DNA of 64,000 nucleotides from JBHHUI01 sp965248775 (GCA_965248775.1 OZ252150.1:2666001-2730000), one strand, 5' to 3'; counted from the first letter of the stretch, positions 1-8,875 are shown. The notes: generated by a model from the letters alone, not told the origin. Translations and numbers: made by a program.

Positions 1-300
1 GTTCGTTACTGTGTGCTGAGGAGGGCCGGTGGCCGAGAGATGCCTGGCACTCCCTGGCACTGTCCGTCACCTCGTCCAGACGACGAGACTGGGGGACAAG
101 TGTGAACGACTACTTGAGATCTAGGAAATTATACTTTTTTGTGCTGCACTTCCCGCAGCACAAAGGCGATGCAATTCACTGTCTTTTTGAAGAGTCGTGC
201 CATCACCCGCTGCTGAAAGGGGTATGGAAAACAGCCGCTTTTCGATGACCAGGCAGCCCGAAAAGTGTCAGCGTGAGAAACGCAGACCGGTCAGGCGAGT
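1..300. other. Left edge, no gene; repeat remnant at 41-105
   Basis: I see no convincing gene here. Bases 41-105 match a degenerate repeat at 49182-49220: both read TGCCTGGCA, then CCCTGGCACTG, then GGACAAGTGTGA. The copy here carries 31 bases between the last two blocks where the other has 5. The extra bases form an imperfect palindrome (CTCGTC...GACGAG, ending ACTGGGG), consistent with insertion of a short palindromic element. Confidence 0.45.
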
Positions 301-413
301 ACACAGTCCAGCCCAGTACCGCACAGTCACCCAGTCACGTATGCACTGGGTCGTGACGTGCAGACTGCGTCGTGAAACGAACTGGGTCGGTATGTGTACT
401 GCACTGGGTGGTG
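301..413. repeat. Composite palindromic repeat (ACCCAGT/ACTGGGT family)
   Basis: A stretch of interlocking units: CCCAGTCACG and GCACTGGGTCGTG, the shared core GACGTGCAGACTGCGTCGTGA, and GAACTGGGTCGG. The same modules recur at about 25 places in the window. This copy lies just beyond the 3' end of the IS91-type transposase remnant. It contains no gene. Confidence 0.7.
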
Positions 414-669
414 AGATCCATGGCCTTTCAGGAAGTGTCGTAGAAGGCGAAAGCGAGTTGGGCGAAGCGAGCAGGGCGGGCGGCAAGACGGGCGGAGAGT
501 GCATCGCGGGCCGCCTTGCGCTGGCGGTGGGTTTCGAGCCAGCGCTTCACGTGTGCCCCTGTAGGGGGGGTATCCAGACATGGCCGCGTTGGGGCTCCCA
601 GATTTCAACTAATTCCATGATGCATCCGCATTTCTGGCATTCGAGCGGGTCGTAGCCGAAGCTTGCTTC

Positions 670-694
670 ACCTGCCCTGCCGGCAGGCACGGGT
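670..694. repeat. 25-bp GC-rich palindromic insert in IS91
   Basis: The arms CCTGCC and GGCAGG surround GCCGGC, with outer ACC/GGGT ends. It falls between the RERIT and CxxCG segments of the IS91 transposase and introduces a stop. It is the same length as, and similar to, the insert in the tRNA-Gly pseudogene at 45426-45450. Confidence 0.6.
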
Positions 695-871
695 TATGCG
701 TTCGCGCCAGGTGAGGGTCTTAAAAAAAGTAGCCAAAGGCTCCAGGTCAAAGAGCGGCATTTGGAGCCGGAGGACTTCGAGGGCTGTGTTTGCGATTTCT
801 GCCCACTTTGCTTTGACATTGCGAGCATAGAGACCAGCGTGGCGGACGAGTTGCGTGCCTTTGGGAGGGAT

Positions 872-890
872 ACCCAGTCCTGGACGGGGT
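872..890. repeat. Minimal palindromic insert in IS91
   Basis: ACCCAGTCC followed by TGGACGGGGT, an almost bare pair of the family's termini. It splits a minus-strand LVPH / IPPKG segment of the transposase. About 17 bases are added, which shifts the frame: LVPH is read in one frame and IPPKGTQLVRHAGLYARN in another. Confidence 0.65.
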
Positions 891-988
891 GTGGCACCAG
901 GAGGGAGATGAATTCGAGCGGTGAAAGACTGACATCGCGACGTAAGCCGGTAGCGGTCTCGCGATACCAAAACTGCATCCGCCGTCCA

Positions 989-1098
989 TCACCCAGTCAC
1001 ACAGTCATCACGATGCAGTCTGCACGTGACTGTACGAATGAACTGGGTCGCACAGTCACGTGCAGACTGCATCGTGATGACGAATGCACTGGGTCCTG
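989..1098. repeat. Composite palindromic repeat inside IS91
   Basis: Flanked by ACCCAGT and ACTGGGT. It holds the core TCACGATGCAGTCTGCACGT and its inverted copy, separated by CGAATGAACTGGGTC. It interrupts the transposase between GRYLGHPPLATSHI and FWYRETATG. Confidence 0.7.
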
Positions 1099-1377
1099 AT
1101 ACTGAGTGATGTGAGACGTGGCGAGGGGCGGATGGCCGAGGTAGCGCCCGATATACTTTGCGGCTTCGAGGCCTTTGGGGTAGAAGCTGTCTGTGTAGAC
1201 CTGAAATCCCCGGTATTTTCGATAGATTTTGTCGATGGTAGCGCGCAAGTCTGTATCGTGAGGACGCAAACGCCGAAGTTCCTTGCAAAGTAGATAGCGC
1301 CACTTCGCTGCTAACTTACCGCCGGGGATGGCATCAACTTCGATCCAGGCGTTGTCGCGGTTAAGGCCGCCCTTCGT

Positions 1378-1499
1378 CACCCAGTCCCAAAAGCCCAGTC
1401 CCAAAAGCCCAGTAGCGAACGCCCAGTCATCACGATGCAGTCTGCACGTGACTGTGCGAATGAACTGGGTCGTGAAACTGGGTCGCTATACTGGGTTGG
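1378..1499. repeat. 122-bp composite palindromic repeat inside IS91
   Basis: Inserted exactly between codons for HVHLVI and TKGGLN, which are contiguous in IS91-type proteins. That makes the insert about 122 bp, which breaks the frame. It contains two copies of CCCAGTCCCAAAAG, the GATGCAGTCTGCACGTGACTG core and three ACTGGGT units. Confidence 0.75.
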
Positions 1500-1686
1500 G
1501 ATAACGAGATGGACGTGGGGTTTAAATCCCAAATCCCGGCCAAAGGTGTGGCAGGTATAGATCATGCCGATGCGCAGGCCGGGGTGATCATCTTCTACGA
1601 CCTGGCGGACGGCTTCGGCGGCGACTTTAAGCATGACATCGAGTAGACGGCGATCAGCATGGCATGTCTGGCGGAGTTCCTGAGCG

Positions 1687-1716
1687 ACCCAGTCCCGTCC
1701 CGGTTCTGGACGGGGT
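1687..1716. repeat. 30-bp palindromic insert in IS91
   Basis: ACCCAGTCCCGTCCCGG and TCTGGACGGGGT form an imperfect palindrome. It sits between the HLHLTLT and AQELRQ segments of the transposase and is read on the minus strand as a proline/arginine-rich stretch. Confidence 0.6.
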
Positions 1717-1799
1717 GGTAAGCGTGAGGTGTAGATGCGGCACGTCGAGTAGTTCCTGCGCGATGCGATTGACCCACTCATCGGTTCGAACCTTGCCAC

Positions 1800-1924
1800 A
1801 TACCGACCCAGTTCATTCGGTACTGGGTACCGACCCAGTTCGTTTCACGACGCAGTCTGCACGTCACAGAGTGAAGTGCGCACTCCACTTCGTGACCCAG
1901 TTCATTCACCCAGTCACCCAGTCT
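1800..1924. repeat. Composite palindromic repeat between IS91 and IS3
   Basis: Contains GACCCAGTTCATTCGG, GACCCAGTTCGTTTCACGA, the GCAGTCTGCACGT core, and a TGAAGTGCGCACTCCACTTC palindrome, ending in two CACCCAGTC units. It marks the broken N-terminal side of IS91 and abuts the IS3 inverted repeat. Confidence 0.65.
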
Positions 1925-1953
1925 GGTATTACCCCGATTCAGTGGACAGTTGG

Positions 1954-2817
1954 TTAAGCCACTAAAGGTAATTGTTCATAGGCATGTGGGCTCATGTAAT
2001 CCAGGGCCGAATGCATCCGTTGCCGATTGTAAAACACTTCGACATAGTCAAAGACGCTGGTGCGAGCAGCGGCCCGGCTGGCGTACAGTTGCTGGTATAC
2101 ACACTCGGATTTCAGGCTGGCAAAGAAGCTCTCCATGGGGGCGTTATCGTAGCAGTTTCCCCTTCGGCTCATACTGGGCGTGATGTCATGAAGCTTGCGC
2201 AGCGCCTGATACTCAGCGCTGGCGTACTGACTCCCCCGGTCAGAATGATGGATGAGACCTGGCGGCGGTTTTCGCGAACGCAGAGCCATCTCCAAAGCAT
2301 CCAAAGTCAGTTGGCGGCCCAAGCGTTTGCCGAGTGCCCAGCCGACGATCCGTCGCGAGTACAGGTCGAGGACTGCTGCGAGATAGAGCCAACCTTCACT
2401 GGTTGCAATGTAAGTGATGTCGGCCAGCCACACTTCGTTAGGCGCAGTGGCCGTGAAGTCCTGAACGAGCAAATTCGGCGCTACGGGCAGGCTGTGCTTC
2501 GACTGGGTTGTCACCTTGTAGCTCCGTTTGCGTCGGGCTTGCAGGCCATGCAGGCGCAACAGACGGGCCACCCGGTTGTGGCCGCAGCGGATGCCGCGGT
2601 CCTGTAGTTCGCGGTGAATGCGCGGACAGCCATAGACGCCGCGATGCTGCTCAAAGATCGCTCTGATCTCGCGTCCCAACGCCTGGCTGGCTTGCTCGCG
2701 CGGGCTGACCGGCCGCTTGCGCCAGGCGTAGTAGCCGCTACGTGTGACTTGCAGTACCCGACACATCAGACTGATGCTGTACTCGCCTTTGTGTTCGTCA
2801 ATGAAGCGAAATCTCAC
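1954..2817 (-). CDS. IS3 transposase OrfB (DDE integrase domain)
   Basis: A 287-residue catalytic subunit. An N-terminal HTH_21 region (GVYGCPRIHRELQDRGIRC) precedes an rve core with the expected acidic residues: VWLADITYI (first D), HHSDRGSQYAS (second D) and NAPMESFFASLKSE (E). It ends in an HSALDYMSPHAYEQ tail. Length and motifs match full IS3 OrfB proteins and no break is visible. Unlike the other IS copies nearby it carries no palindromic insert, which suggests a more recent arrival. Confidence 0.9.
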   Translation of the reverse strand: MRFRFIDEHKGEYSISLMCRVLQVTRSGYYAWRKRPVSPREQASQALGREIRAIFEQHRGVYGCPRIHRELQDRGIRCGHNRVARLLRLHGLQARRKRSYKVTTQSKHSLPVAPNLLVQDFTATAPNEVWLADITYIATSEGWLYLAAVLDLYSRRIVGWALGKRLGRQLTLDALEMALRSRKPPPGLIHHSDRGSQYASAEYQALRKLHDITPSMSRRGNCYDNAPMESFFASLKSECVYQQLYASRAAARTSVFDYVEVFYNRQRMHSALDYMSPHAYEQLPLVA

Positions 2818-3110
2818 TTCTGCTCGCGCGCAAACACCGCCAGGGCTTTTTTTAGGATGTCCCGTTCCTGGCGCACCACGTGCAATTCGCGCTTCAACTC
2901 CGCCAGCTCGCGGTCGCGCTCCTTCGGCTTTCCCTTTCCGGGAAATGCCTGCGCTCCATCAGCCGCGTATTCAGCCCGCCAGCGATTCAGACTGCTACTA
3001 CTTACTCCCAAATCCAAAGCAAGCTGCTCAACCGCTGTGTCGCTATCATACGATAACCGAACGGCTTCGACCTTGAATTCGCGCGTGTATGTCTTCCTGT
3101 ATGTACTCAT
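2814..3110 (-). CDS. IS3 transposase OrfA (helix-turn-helix)
   Basis: A 98-residue DNA-binding subunit. MSTYRKTYTREFKVEAVRL opens an HTH_Tnp_1 domain, with the helix-turn-helix around residues 15-50 (LALDLGVSSSSLNRWRAEY). A leucine/charged coiled coil (ERDRELAELKRELHVVRQE) runs to the C-terminus. It binds the IS ends and forms OrfAB after frameshifting. It overlaps orfB by 4 bases, the usual arrangement for programmed -1 frameshifting in IS3. Confidence 0.88.
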   Translation of the reverse strand: MSTYRKTYTREFKVEAVRLSYDSDTAVEQLALDLGVSSSSLNRWRAEYAADGAQAFPGKGKPKERDRELAELKRELHVVRQERDILKKALAVFAREQK

Positions 3111-3166
3111 TTGGGTCCTCCCTGATCTGTGAATCTATCTTATCTCGTTGTCCACTAAACCAGGGT

Positions 3167-3404
3167 AATGCCTGCGCCATCAGCCGCGTATTCAGCCCGC
3201 CAGCGATTCAGACTGCTACTACTTACTCCCAAATCCAAAGCAAGCTGCTCAACCGATGTGTCGCTATCATACGATAACCGAACGGCCTCGACCTTGAATT
3301 CGCGCGTGTATGTCTTCCTGTATGTACTCATTTGGGTCCTCCCTGATCTGTGAATCTATCTTATCTCGTTGTCCACTAAACCAGGGTAATGCCAAACCAG
3401 GGTA
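3167..3404. repeat. Tandem duplication of the IS3 right end
   Basis: Bases 2943-3166, covering the orfA start and the IS terminal repeat, recur almost unchanged at 3167-3388, with a 2-base deletion near the start and a few substitutions. A third copy of only 16 bases follows (AATGCCAAACCAGGGT). The IS terminus CCAGGGTAATGCC therefore appears three times in a row. It probably arose by slippage or one-ended transposition. Confidence 0.8.
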
Positions 3405-3410
3405 ATGCCA

Positions 3411-3480
3411 TAGTGCGGACTTCACTAGGTGACTGGGTGACTGGGCGGGATTGGGTGTCGCGCCCGACAGGGTCGTGATG
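3411..3480. repeat. Palindromic repeat fragment
   Basis: Contains GTGCGGACTTCACTAGGTGA, two CTGGGTGACTGGG units and GTGTCGCGCCCGACAGGGTC. The last is nearly identical to the 27-bp insert in the IS982 transposase at 13877-13903. It replaces the C-terminal half of the neighbouring IS3 orfB remnant. Confidence 0.55.
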
Positions 3481-4036
3481 AATACGCGGCACCCCATACG
3501 TGCCCCTCGAACGCGTGTGCACGGCTCGGATACGCTCGGTCAGCCGTGCATCCTGGCGCGTCCGTTGCGAAGGGCCACGTTTCAGCCACGCGTGGAAGCC
3601 GCTGCTGGAGACACCCAGCAGGCGACATGTCGTGGCGATGGGATAGCGTGCCTGGTTCGCCTTCACCCAGTCACCTAGTGAAGTCCGCACTAGACTTTGT
3701 GAATGCACTGGGTCACCAAGTCGCCGCGCACCGTCGGTGCCCGACAGGTGTGCCGACCCGGCTCGGCGAAGTGGAGTGCGCACCACGTCCAGTCTGTCCG
3801 CCCCGGCCCAGTACTCCCGGGACTGGGTGACTGGGTCGGGAAGGGTGCCGCTCGGCGGTTGTGATTCCATCGTGGCGCGTGCCGACGTCGATCTCAGCTT
3901 GTTTGATCCAGTTGCGGATCGTCTGCTCAGAAGGCTCAAACTCGCGTGCCAGTTCAATCGGACTGCGGCCAGCGGTTGCCAACTCGACGATCTGCTGGCG
4001 ATACTCTGTTGGATATGGTGGATGTGTTCTCGGCAC
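3480..4036 (-). pseudogene. IS3-family remnant (orfA start plus orfB start)
   Basis: Minus strand: an orfA N-terminus (PYPTEYRQQIVELATAGRSP with helix-turn-helix SEQTIRNWIKQAE) at about 3890-4036. Palindromic repeats follow in place of the orfA C-terminus. Then comes an orfB N-terminus at about 3480-3663 (VKANQARYPIATTCRLLGVS ... RSRGTYGVPRIH). The catalytic domain is missing. It is a different IS3 group from the intact copy next to it. Confidence 0.75.
3664..3842. repeat. Palindromic repeats replacing the middle of the IS3 remnant
   Basis: Two clusters. 3664-3717 has CACCCAGTCACCTAGTGAAG and GTGAATGCACTGGGTCACC. 3776-3842 has GAAGTGGAGTGCGCACCACG, CGGCCCAGTACTCCCGGGAC and TGGGTGACTGGGTCGG. 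Together with about 60 unassigned bases they stand where the orfA/orfB junction should be. Confidence 0.55.
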
Positions 4037-4095
4037 TCAGTACTGCACAGTCACGTGCAGACTGCGTCGTGAAACGAACTGGGTCGGTATCGTGA
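4030..4095. repeat. Palindromic repeat at the IS3/IS30 remnant junction
   Basis: CAGTACTGCACAGTCACGTG, GCAGACTGCGTCGTGAAACG and AACTGGGTCGGTAT, nearly identical to the composite at 301-413. It sits where the IS30 remnant ends and the IS3 remnant starts. Confidence 0.65.
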
Positions 4096-4126
4096 ACTCC
4101 TTTTCACAAGCATACGGGTGTCCACC

Positions 4127-4414
4127 TCACCGGGTCAACTCCACCGCAACCAGCTCCCAGGTCTGCGGCTGGATGTGCGAGCCCGTCTGCTGTCGGCGCT
4201 CAATCGCGAATCCATGTGCTTGCTGCGGCCGATACCCAGTACCGAACGAACTGGGTCGGTATCCGCGCTGGCCGCGATTGCGGCGCAGCTCGCGACAAAT
4301 CGTTGACTTGTGGACACCCATCACGTTCGCGATTTCCGTTTGGTTATGCCCGGCTTTCTTCAAGGCGTAAATCTGGTATCTTTGTTCCTGGGTGAGCTGT
4401 CGGTAGGACTTCAT
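4127..4414 (-). pseudogene. IS30-family transposase, N-terminal remnant
   Basis: The start MKSYRQLTQEQRYQIYALKK and the helix-turn-helix (GHNQTEIANVMGVHKSTICR) are typical of IS30. Only about 95 residues remain. The DDE core is absent and the frame ends next to a palindromic repeat. Within it, GYRP is followed by SSFGTGYRP, a 9-residue in-frame insertion encoded by a 27-bp palindromic element. Confidence 0.8.
4235..4261. repeat. 27-bp palindromic insert in IS30 remnant, in frame
   Basis: On the minus strand CGACCCAGTTCG and TTCGGTACTGGGT make a palindrome between two codon stretches that both read GYRP. Removing 27 bp restores RGYRPQQAH. The exact edges are uncertain by a few bases because the flanks are alike. 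Confidence 0.7.
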
Positions 4415-4447
4415 GAGTGCTCCTTTGACTTGGTCGTCGAGAAGCGC

Positions 4448-5080
4448 TCATCCTACTGCAGCTCGCCTCTCTTTTTGACCTTCAAAGTTGCAATTGGTTG
4501 TTGAATCTACGTTAGGAGTAGACGTAAACGTGCCGATTTTATTACTCCCGGTCATCGACATCCATGGCCCTAGGAACAGTTGCAGAAAAAAAGAGCCGAC
4601 GATTATGACACAAATCGCATTGGGACTTAATGAGCTCTTATAGTAACGTTTATAAGCCGAAGGATTTCCCACATTATCAACGAACAGGTTATAACGCTGT
4701 CCATTTTCAGCGAAATCCTCTTGTTTGTAATCAATGACATGGTCCGCTCAAAGCGAGCGCACCATGTCCATATTCATCGTACTGCACACGCCAGTAACTT
4801 CAGCCTCGAATGATGTGGCAATCTGCACCGCAAACGTACCCACACCCCCAGATGTTCCATTAATCAAACCTTTTGCCCGGACTGAATCTGTCCTTTCTCG
4901 GGATAGCCTTGCAGGCCTTCTGCGGAAACTAGTATTTCGCTGCTCACTTCCGGGTAAGTGGGCTATAAGCATTTGCAGTCGTCGCCGGTAAAACGCGCGT
5001 ATAAACCGCAGCAACAACCGCTCCGTCCAAAACACGCCAATCTCGTCAAGAATTACGCTGGTTCCTTCGACGATCCGCAA
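4448..5080 (-). pseudogene. MDR-family zinc-type alcohol dehydrogenase/quinone reductase, broken
   Basis: Minus strand: LINGTSGGVGTFAVQIATSF is the Rossmann glycine motif of NADPH quinone oxidoreductases, followed by AEVTGVCST and MVRSL. A TGA stop (4748-4750) follows MVRSL and the same frame continues ADHVIDYKQEDFAENGQRYN then LFVDNVGNPSAYKR, the expected continuation, with TGA in place of a glycine codon. The N-terminal catalytic domain is missing and the C-terminus drifts. A true pseudogene seems likely. Confidence 0.72.
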
Positions 5081-5405
5081 GTAAGCCTTGCCAGCGGTGA
5101 CGCATCTCTTAGGGAGTTGGTTTACTCATTGCTTTGGTGTCGGGCTTTGGATCCCCTTTTTCATAACATTGCCATAGGACTGTCCAATTACGAACACCGC
5201 CCCTATGCACGCGCGTGAACAGTGATGCACTTGATTGAAGCTAATGATAATTGTGCTCACTCACTATACGTGCATTCAGCAACCCCGAGTTGGATGGACC
5301 CCGGTACTGGGCTGATAACTCGGTTGCACTGCACAGCATGGCAGCCGTTAGTGCAGTCACCTCGCATCATTCGCTCTCACCTACTTGATTGGAGTACGAA
5401 TCGAT
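5081..5405. other. No gene seen
   Basis: Between the MDR pseudogene and the kinase fragment I find no credible reading frame, RNA gene or strong repeat. Confidence 0.5.
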
Positions 5406-5633
5406 ATGGCCAGTCCAATCCTCCCCCTCATCGGGAACCGCTACCGGCTTGAAGAACGGCTAGGCGTAGGCGGCATGGGTACGGTCTACCGCGCCAGCGA
5501 TTGCCTGAGTAGTCAGCAAGTCGCCCTCAATCACGTCACCACAGAATCCGACCAAATAATGTTCGCCTCGCGCAGCATCGACGCCGACGTAAACTTGGCT
5601 TGTAAATCTCCCGCCCCAATAGGATTAGCATGA
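5406..5633 (+). pseudogene. Serine/threonine protein kinase, N-terminal fragment
   Basis: MASPILPLIGNRYRLEERLG then VGGMGTVYRASD is the glycine-rich loop of Hanks-type kinases (GxGGMGxVYxA), followed by QQVALNHVT, where the invariant lysine would be expected (VALK) but is N. The frame then leaves the family and ends after about 76 residues. No catalytic loop or DFG follows. Its last bases overlap the start of the polymerase gene. Confidence 0.65.
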
Positions 5634-8600
5634 ACGCAGATCCCTTGCTACAGTTAACTCCATATCAGTACATTCTAATGCGAGGCGCGCGCTTGTTCAC
5701 TCATCTTCACACGCATTCATACTATTCCTTTCTTCGAGGCGTGCCCTCCCCCGGCGCCCTGGTGGATGCCGCCTCCGATCAAGGGATGGCGGCTCTAGCG
5801 CTGACCGATCGCAATAGCCTGACTGGAGCAATCGAGTTCTATCAGGCTTGCCAAGTTGCCGGCATCCACCCCATCCTAGGTCTGGAGCTGGCCGTCGCGC
5901 CACCGCCGGACCTGGCCGCGCCAACGGGCGATCTCGTGCTACTCGCACTCGACTTGCCTGGCTGGGCCAGTCTGTGCCGTCTAAGTAGCGCCCAGCTTAC
6001 ACACCCCGAGCTTATCAAGAGCGGCGAGATACCCTTCGAGATACTGGCTGAAAACACGACCGGTCTGTTGTGCCTCAGCGGTGGTACAAGCGGACCGGCA
6101 GCGCACCTGGTCACGCAAGAACAGACCGAGCTGGCGGAACGATTCGTAGCGCAGCTCGCGGAACTCTTTCCGGAGCGACTGTATGTCGAACTGCATCTGC
6201 AAACGCCGGACGACCGTGCCCTCGCGGAAGGACTGGCGCGCTTAGCAACACGGCGGGGTCTCCCGCTGGTCGCTGCGCAAAACGTCCACTCCCTGCTGCC
6301 CGACCAGGAACCGCGACAGCGCCTGCTGACTGCCATACGGCTCAACTGCTCGCTGGCCGAAGTTCCGCTCAATGAATCATCGTCGCCGGGATCACACTTC
6401 GCTTCGCTCACCGAGATGAACAGCAAGTTCGCGGACTATCCGGCTGCTCTTGCGAGCACGCAGGAGATCGCCGCGCGCTGTCAGTTGGAACTTCCGCTTA
6501 ACGTGCGCCATTTCCCGGCGATCGACCTGCCCGAGGGCGAAACACCCGAGCAGGTGCTGCGCCGGGAAGCGGAAAATGGTGCACAGACGCGCTACGGCGT
6601 GCTCACGCCCGCGATCCGCACCCGGCTCGACCACGAACTGCAGGTGATCGGCGACCGCGACTACGCTCCGCTGTTCCTGATCATGCAGGAGATCGTATCC
6701 TTCGCGCGTAGCGCGAGCGTGCCGGTCGCCTCGCGCGGGTCGGCCTCCTCCTCGCTCGTCGCGCACTGTCTGGGCATCACGACCCCCGACCCGTTGCGCG
6801 AGAACCTGTACTTCGAGCGTTTTCTGAACCCGGCACGCGCCTCGCCGCCCGATTTCGACCTGGACCTGTGCTCCAAACGCCGCGACACTGTCATTCGCCA
6901 CGTCTACGAGAAATATGGCGTCGAGCGGGTCGCCATGGTCGCCACGATCAACCGCTTCCGTGCGCGTTCGGCTTTGCGCGAGGTCGGCAAGGCTTACGGC
7001 TTATCCGCAGGGCAAATCAAAACTCTTGTTGACGGGTTACCGCGGCGGAGTTGGGGGCCGCTCGGCCGCGCCGGCGGCAGTGCGAGCGCTTTGCAGAGCC
7101 TCGCCGGCAACCACACCGATGCAACCAGCCGAACCGTGATAGCGAATGCGACCGCCATTCTGGACACGCCTCGTCATTTGTCTATTCATCCTGGAGGCGT
7201 CGTGATCGCACCCGGGCCACTCACCGACATTGCCCCAACGCAGCTCGCCAGCAAGGGCGTCGTCATTACACAGTTTGACCTTGCATCCGTTGAGACGCTC
7301 GGGTTGGTGAAGATCGATCTTCTTGGCATCCGCGGCTTGAGCGTACTGGGCGACGTGGCCGAACACATTCAGTACGGACGGAGATCGGAGTTTGCTACCA
7401 CGCTGGACGTGCTGGACGCGATCCCGCCAGATGATCCGGCGACGTCGAAACTCGTACGCTCCGGCCGCACAATCGGTTGTTTCCAGATCGAGTCCCCGGG
7501 CATGCGGTGCACGTTGCGGGAAATCCAGTCTACGTCTATAGACGACATCACGATGGCGCTGGCGCTCTACCGCCCCGGCCCGCTGACAGGCGGGTTGAAG
7601 GACGCCTTCGTACGGCGACACCTCGGCCGCGAACCTGTGACGCACCTGCACCCGGCGCTAGCGGGTTTGCTAGCAGAAACGCATGGCGTCATCCTGTACC
7701 AGGAAGACGTACTCCGTCTCGCGCACGAACTGGCGGGATTGAGCCTGGCCGACGCCGATCTGCTCCGGCGCGCCATGGGTCACTTCGATCCCGGCCGGGA
7801 GATGCAGACGTTGCAGGAACGCTTCGTCGCCGGCGCACAAGCGCAAAGTGGTGTGCCGGAGCAGACGGGCACGCGCATCTGGGAGCTAATGGCCGCCTTC
7901 GCCGGATATGGCTTCCCGAAGGCTCATGCAGTTTCCTACGCACAGGTGGCGTGGCGCGCGGCCTGGTGTAAGGCGCATTATCCGGCCGAGTTTATGGCGG
8001 CCGTGCTTGCCAATTGGGGCGGCTACTATCGCCAGGGCGTCTATCTTTCCGAAGCACGGCGTCTGGGGCTGACGTTACGTCGGCCACATGTCAACCATTC
8101 CCAGCGACATTTCAGTGTGGCGTACCTGGATGGCGGGCCTGAGCTGTACATGGGGATGGCGCAGGTGCGCGAGCTGACGCGCCGCACGCAGAAACGCATC
8201 TTATCGGAGCGTCCCTTTGGTTCGTTCGCCGACTTCCTCGCGCGCGTTGACCCGCGCCCGAAGGAGGCCGTCAACCTGGTACGCTGCGGTGCTTGTGCCA
8301 GCATGGGGGAACAGCCGACCCTATTACGACAGCTTGAACAGGGTGGCTGGCAGGGCGGGCAGTTGCCCTTGTTCGCACCGGACGGGGACGAAGCCGAAGC
8401 CTGGTCGTTGGAGAAACGGGTGGCCGAAGAAGAATCTATTCTGGGCGTAAGCGTCAGCGCGCACCCGCTGGAGTTGGTCGCGGAACAGATCGATGCGGCG
8501 GTGTTGAGCACGGTCGAGGCTGCCGGGTATCTAGGAGAGCACGTGCAGGTTGCGGGCGTGCGTCAGACTCTTCAACGAGTCCGCCAAAGCGCGTCCGGCG

Positions 8601-8797
8601 ACGAAGGCGCGCCATCGTATCGCATGGAGTTGGAAGATATGGAAGGCACACTCGTCGTGATAGTGCCCGCGCACATTTATCAGCGCAACCGCAAGGCTTT
8701 GCAGGAACGACGGCCTTGTGTCGTGGAGGGAGTGGTCGAGATGGATGACACGCTTGTGGATACTATCTTGCGTGCAGCCCGCATCGTGCTGATTTGA
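5630..8797 (+). CDS. DNA polymerase III alpha subunit family, short DnaE (DnaE2/ImuC-like)
   Basis: A 1055-residue C-family DNA polymerase. An N-terminal PHP domain (HLHTHSYYSFLRG at about 25-37) has a degenerate second metal motif, LTDRNSL instead of LTDHxxL, so PHP activity is probably lost. The polymerase core shows SRGSASSSLVAHCLGIT, then PPDFDLDL with two catalytic aspartates, and VKIDLLGIRGL with the third. YRPGPL and LYQEDV fingers motifs follow, then a helix-hairpin-helix region and a C-terminal OB-like segment. The length matches the error-prone DnaE2/ImuC type rather than the roughly 1150-residue replicative DnaE. No imuA/imuB lies beside it, so the translesion role is inferred. An alternative start is the ATG at 5678. 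Confidence 0.85.
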   Translation: MNADPLLQLTPYQYILMRGARLFTHLHTHSYYSFLRGVPSPGALVDAASDQGMAALALTDRNSLTGAIEFYQACQVAGIHPILGLELAVAPPPDLAAPTGDLVLLALDLPGWASLCRLSSAQLTHPELIKSGEIPFEILAENTTGLLCLSGGTSGPAAHLVTQEQTELAERFVAQLAELFPERLYVELHLQTPDDRALAEGLARLATRRGLPLVAAQNVHSLLPDQEPRQRLLTAIRLNCSLAEVPLNESSSPGSHFASLTEMNSKFADYPAALASTQEIAARCQLELPLNVRHFPAIDLPEGETPEQVLRREAENGAQTRYGVLTPAIRTRLDHELQVIGDRDYAPLFLIMQEIVSFARSASVPVASRGSASSSLVAHCLGITTPDPLRENLYFERFLNPARASPPDFDLDLCSKRRDTVIRHVYEKYGVERVAMVATINRFRARSALREVGKAYGLSAGQIKTLVDGLPRRSWGPLGRAGGSASALQSLAGNHTDATSRTVIANATAILDTPRHLSIHPGGVVIAPGPLTDIAPTQLASKGVVITQFDLASVETLGLVKIDLLGIRGLSVLGDVAEHIQYGRRSEFATTLDVLDAIPPDDPATSKLVRSGRTIGCFQIESPGMRCTLREIQSTSIDDITMALALYRPGPLTGGLKDAFVRRHLGREPVTHLHPALAGLLAETHGVILYQEDVLRLAHELAGLSLADADLLRRAMGHFDPGREMQTLQERFVAGAQAQSGVPEQTGTRIWELMAAFAGYGFPKAHAVSYAQVAWRAAWCKAHYPAEFMAAVLANWGGYYRQGVYLSEARRLGLTLRRPHVNHSQRHFSVAYLDGGPELYMGMAQVRELTRRTQKRILSERPFGSFADFLARVDPRPKEAVNLVRCGACASMGEQPTLLRQLEQGGWQGGQLPLFAPDGDEAEAWSLEKRVAEEESILGVSVSAHPLELVAEQIDAAVLSTVEAAGYLGEHVQVAGVRQTLQRVRQSASGDEGAPSYRMELEDMEGTLVVIVPAHIYQRNRKALQERRPCVVEGVVEMDDTLVDTILRAARIVLI

Positions 8798-8875
8798 TTT
8801 GGACTGTATTCTCGCACTCGACATAGCAGTGGCGCATTAGGGTATCCACCATTAATTTTGGGACGACACGGGCCC

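Larger units (their letters stand above)
428..1799 (-). pseudogene. IS91-family rolling-circle transposase, decayed
   Basis: The pieces read in order on the minus strand. A zinc-finger end (CGKVRTDEWV) comes first, then HADRRLLDVMLKVAAEAVRQ, the HUH-like HVHLVI..TKGGLNRDNAW region, IGRYLGHPPLA, FWYRETATG and a C-terminal tail ending FAFYDTS. This order and these motifs are those of IS91/IS801-type Y2 transposases. The frame is broken by palindromic inserts at 670-694, 872-890, 989-1098, 1378-1499 and 1687-1716. The N-terminus is cut off at about 1800 by another composite repeat and the IS3 element beyond it. The protein cannot be made intact. Confidence 0.8.
1929..3167 (-). mobile_element. 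IS3-family insertion sequence, apparently intact
   Basis: Left end TTACCCCGATTCAGTGGACA pairs with the right end, whose complement reads TACCCTGGTTTAGTGGACA. These imperfect inverted repeats flank two overlapping ORFs in the orfA/orfB order typical of IS3. The right end is followed by a partial tandem copy of itself, so the target duplication cannot be read. Confidence 0.85.

Noticed and set aside
197..655. Open reading frame of about 150 codons on the plus strand
   Set aside because: It runs through a palindromic composite and antisense to the IS91 transposase end. The openness comes from the stop-poor repeat, not from a gene.
4748..4750. UGA in the MDR pseudogene as selenocysteine
   Set aside because: It replaces a glycine in a Rossmann-type region, there is no CxxU context, and the gene lacks its N-terminal domain and drifts at the C-terminus.
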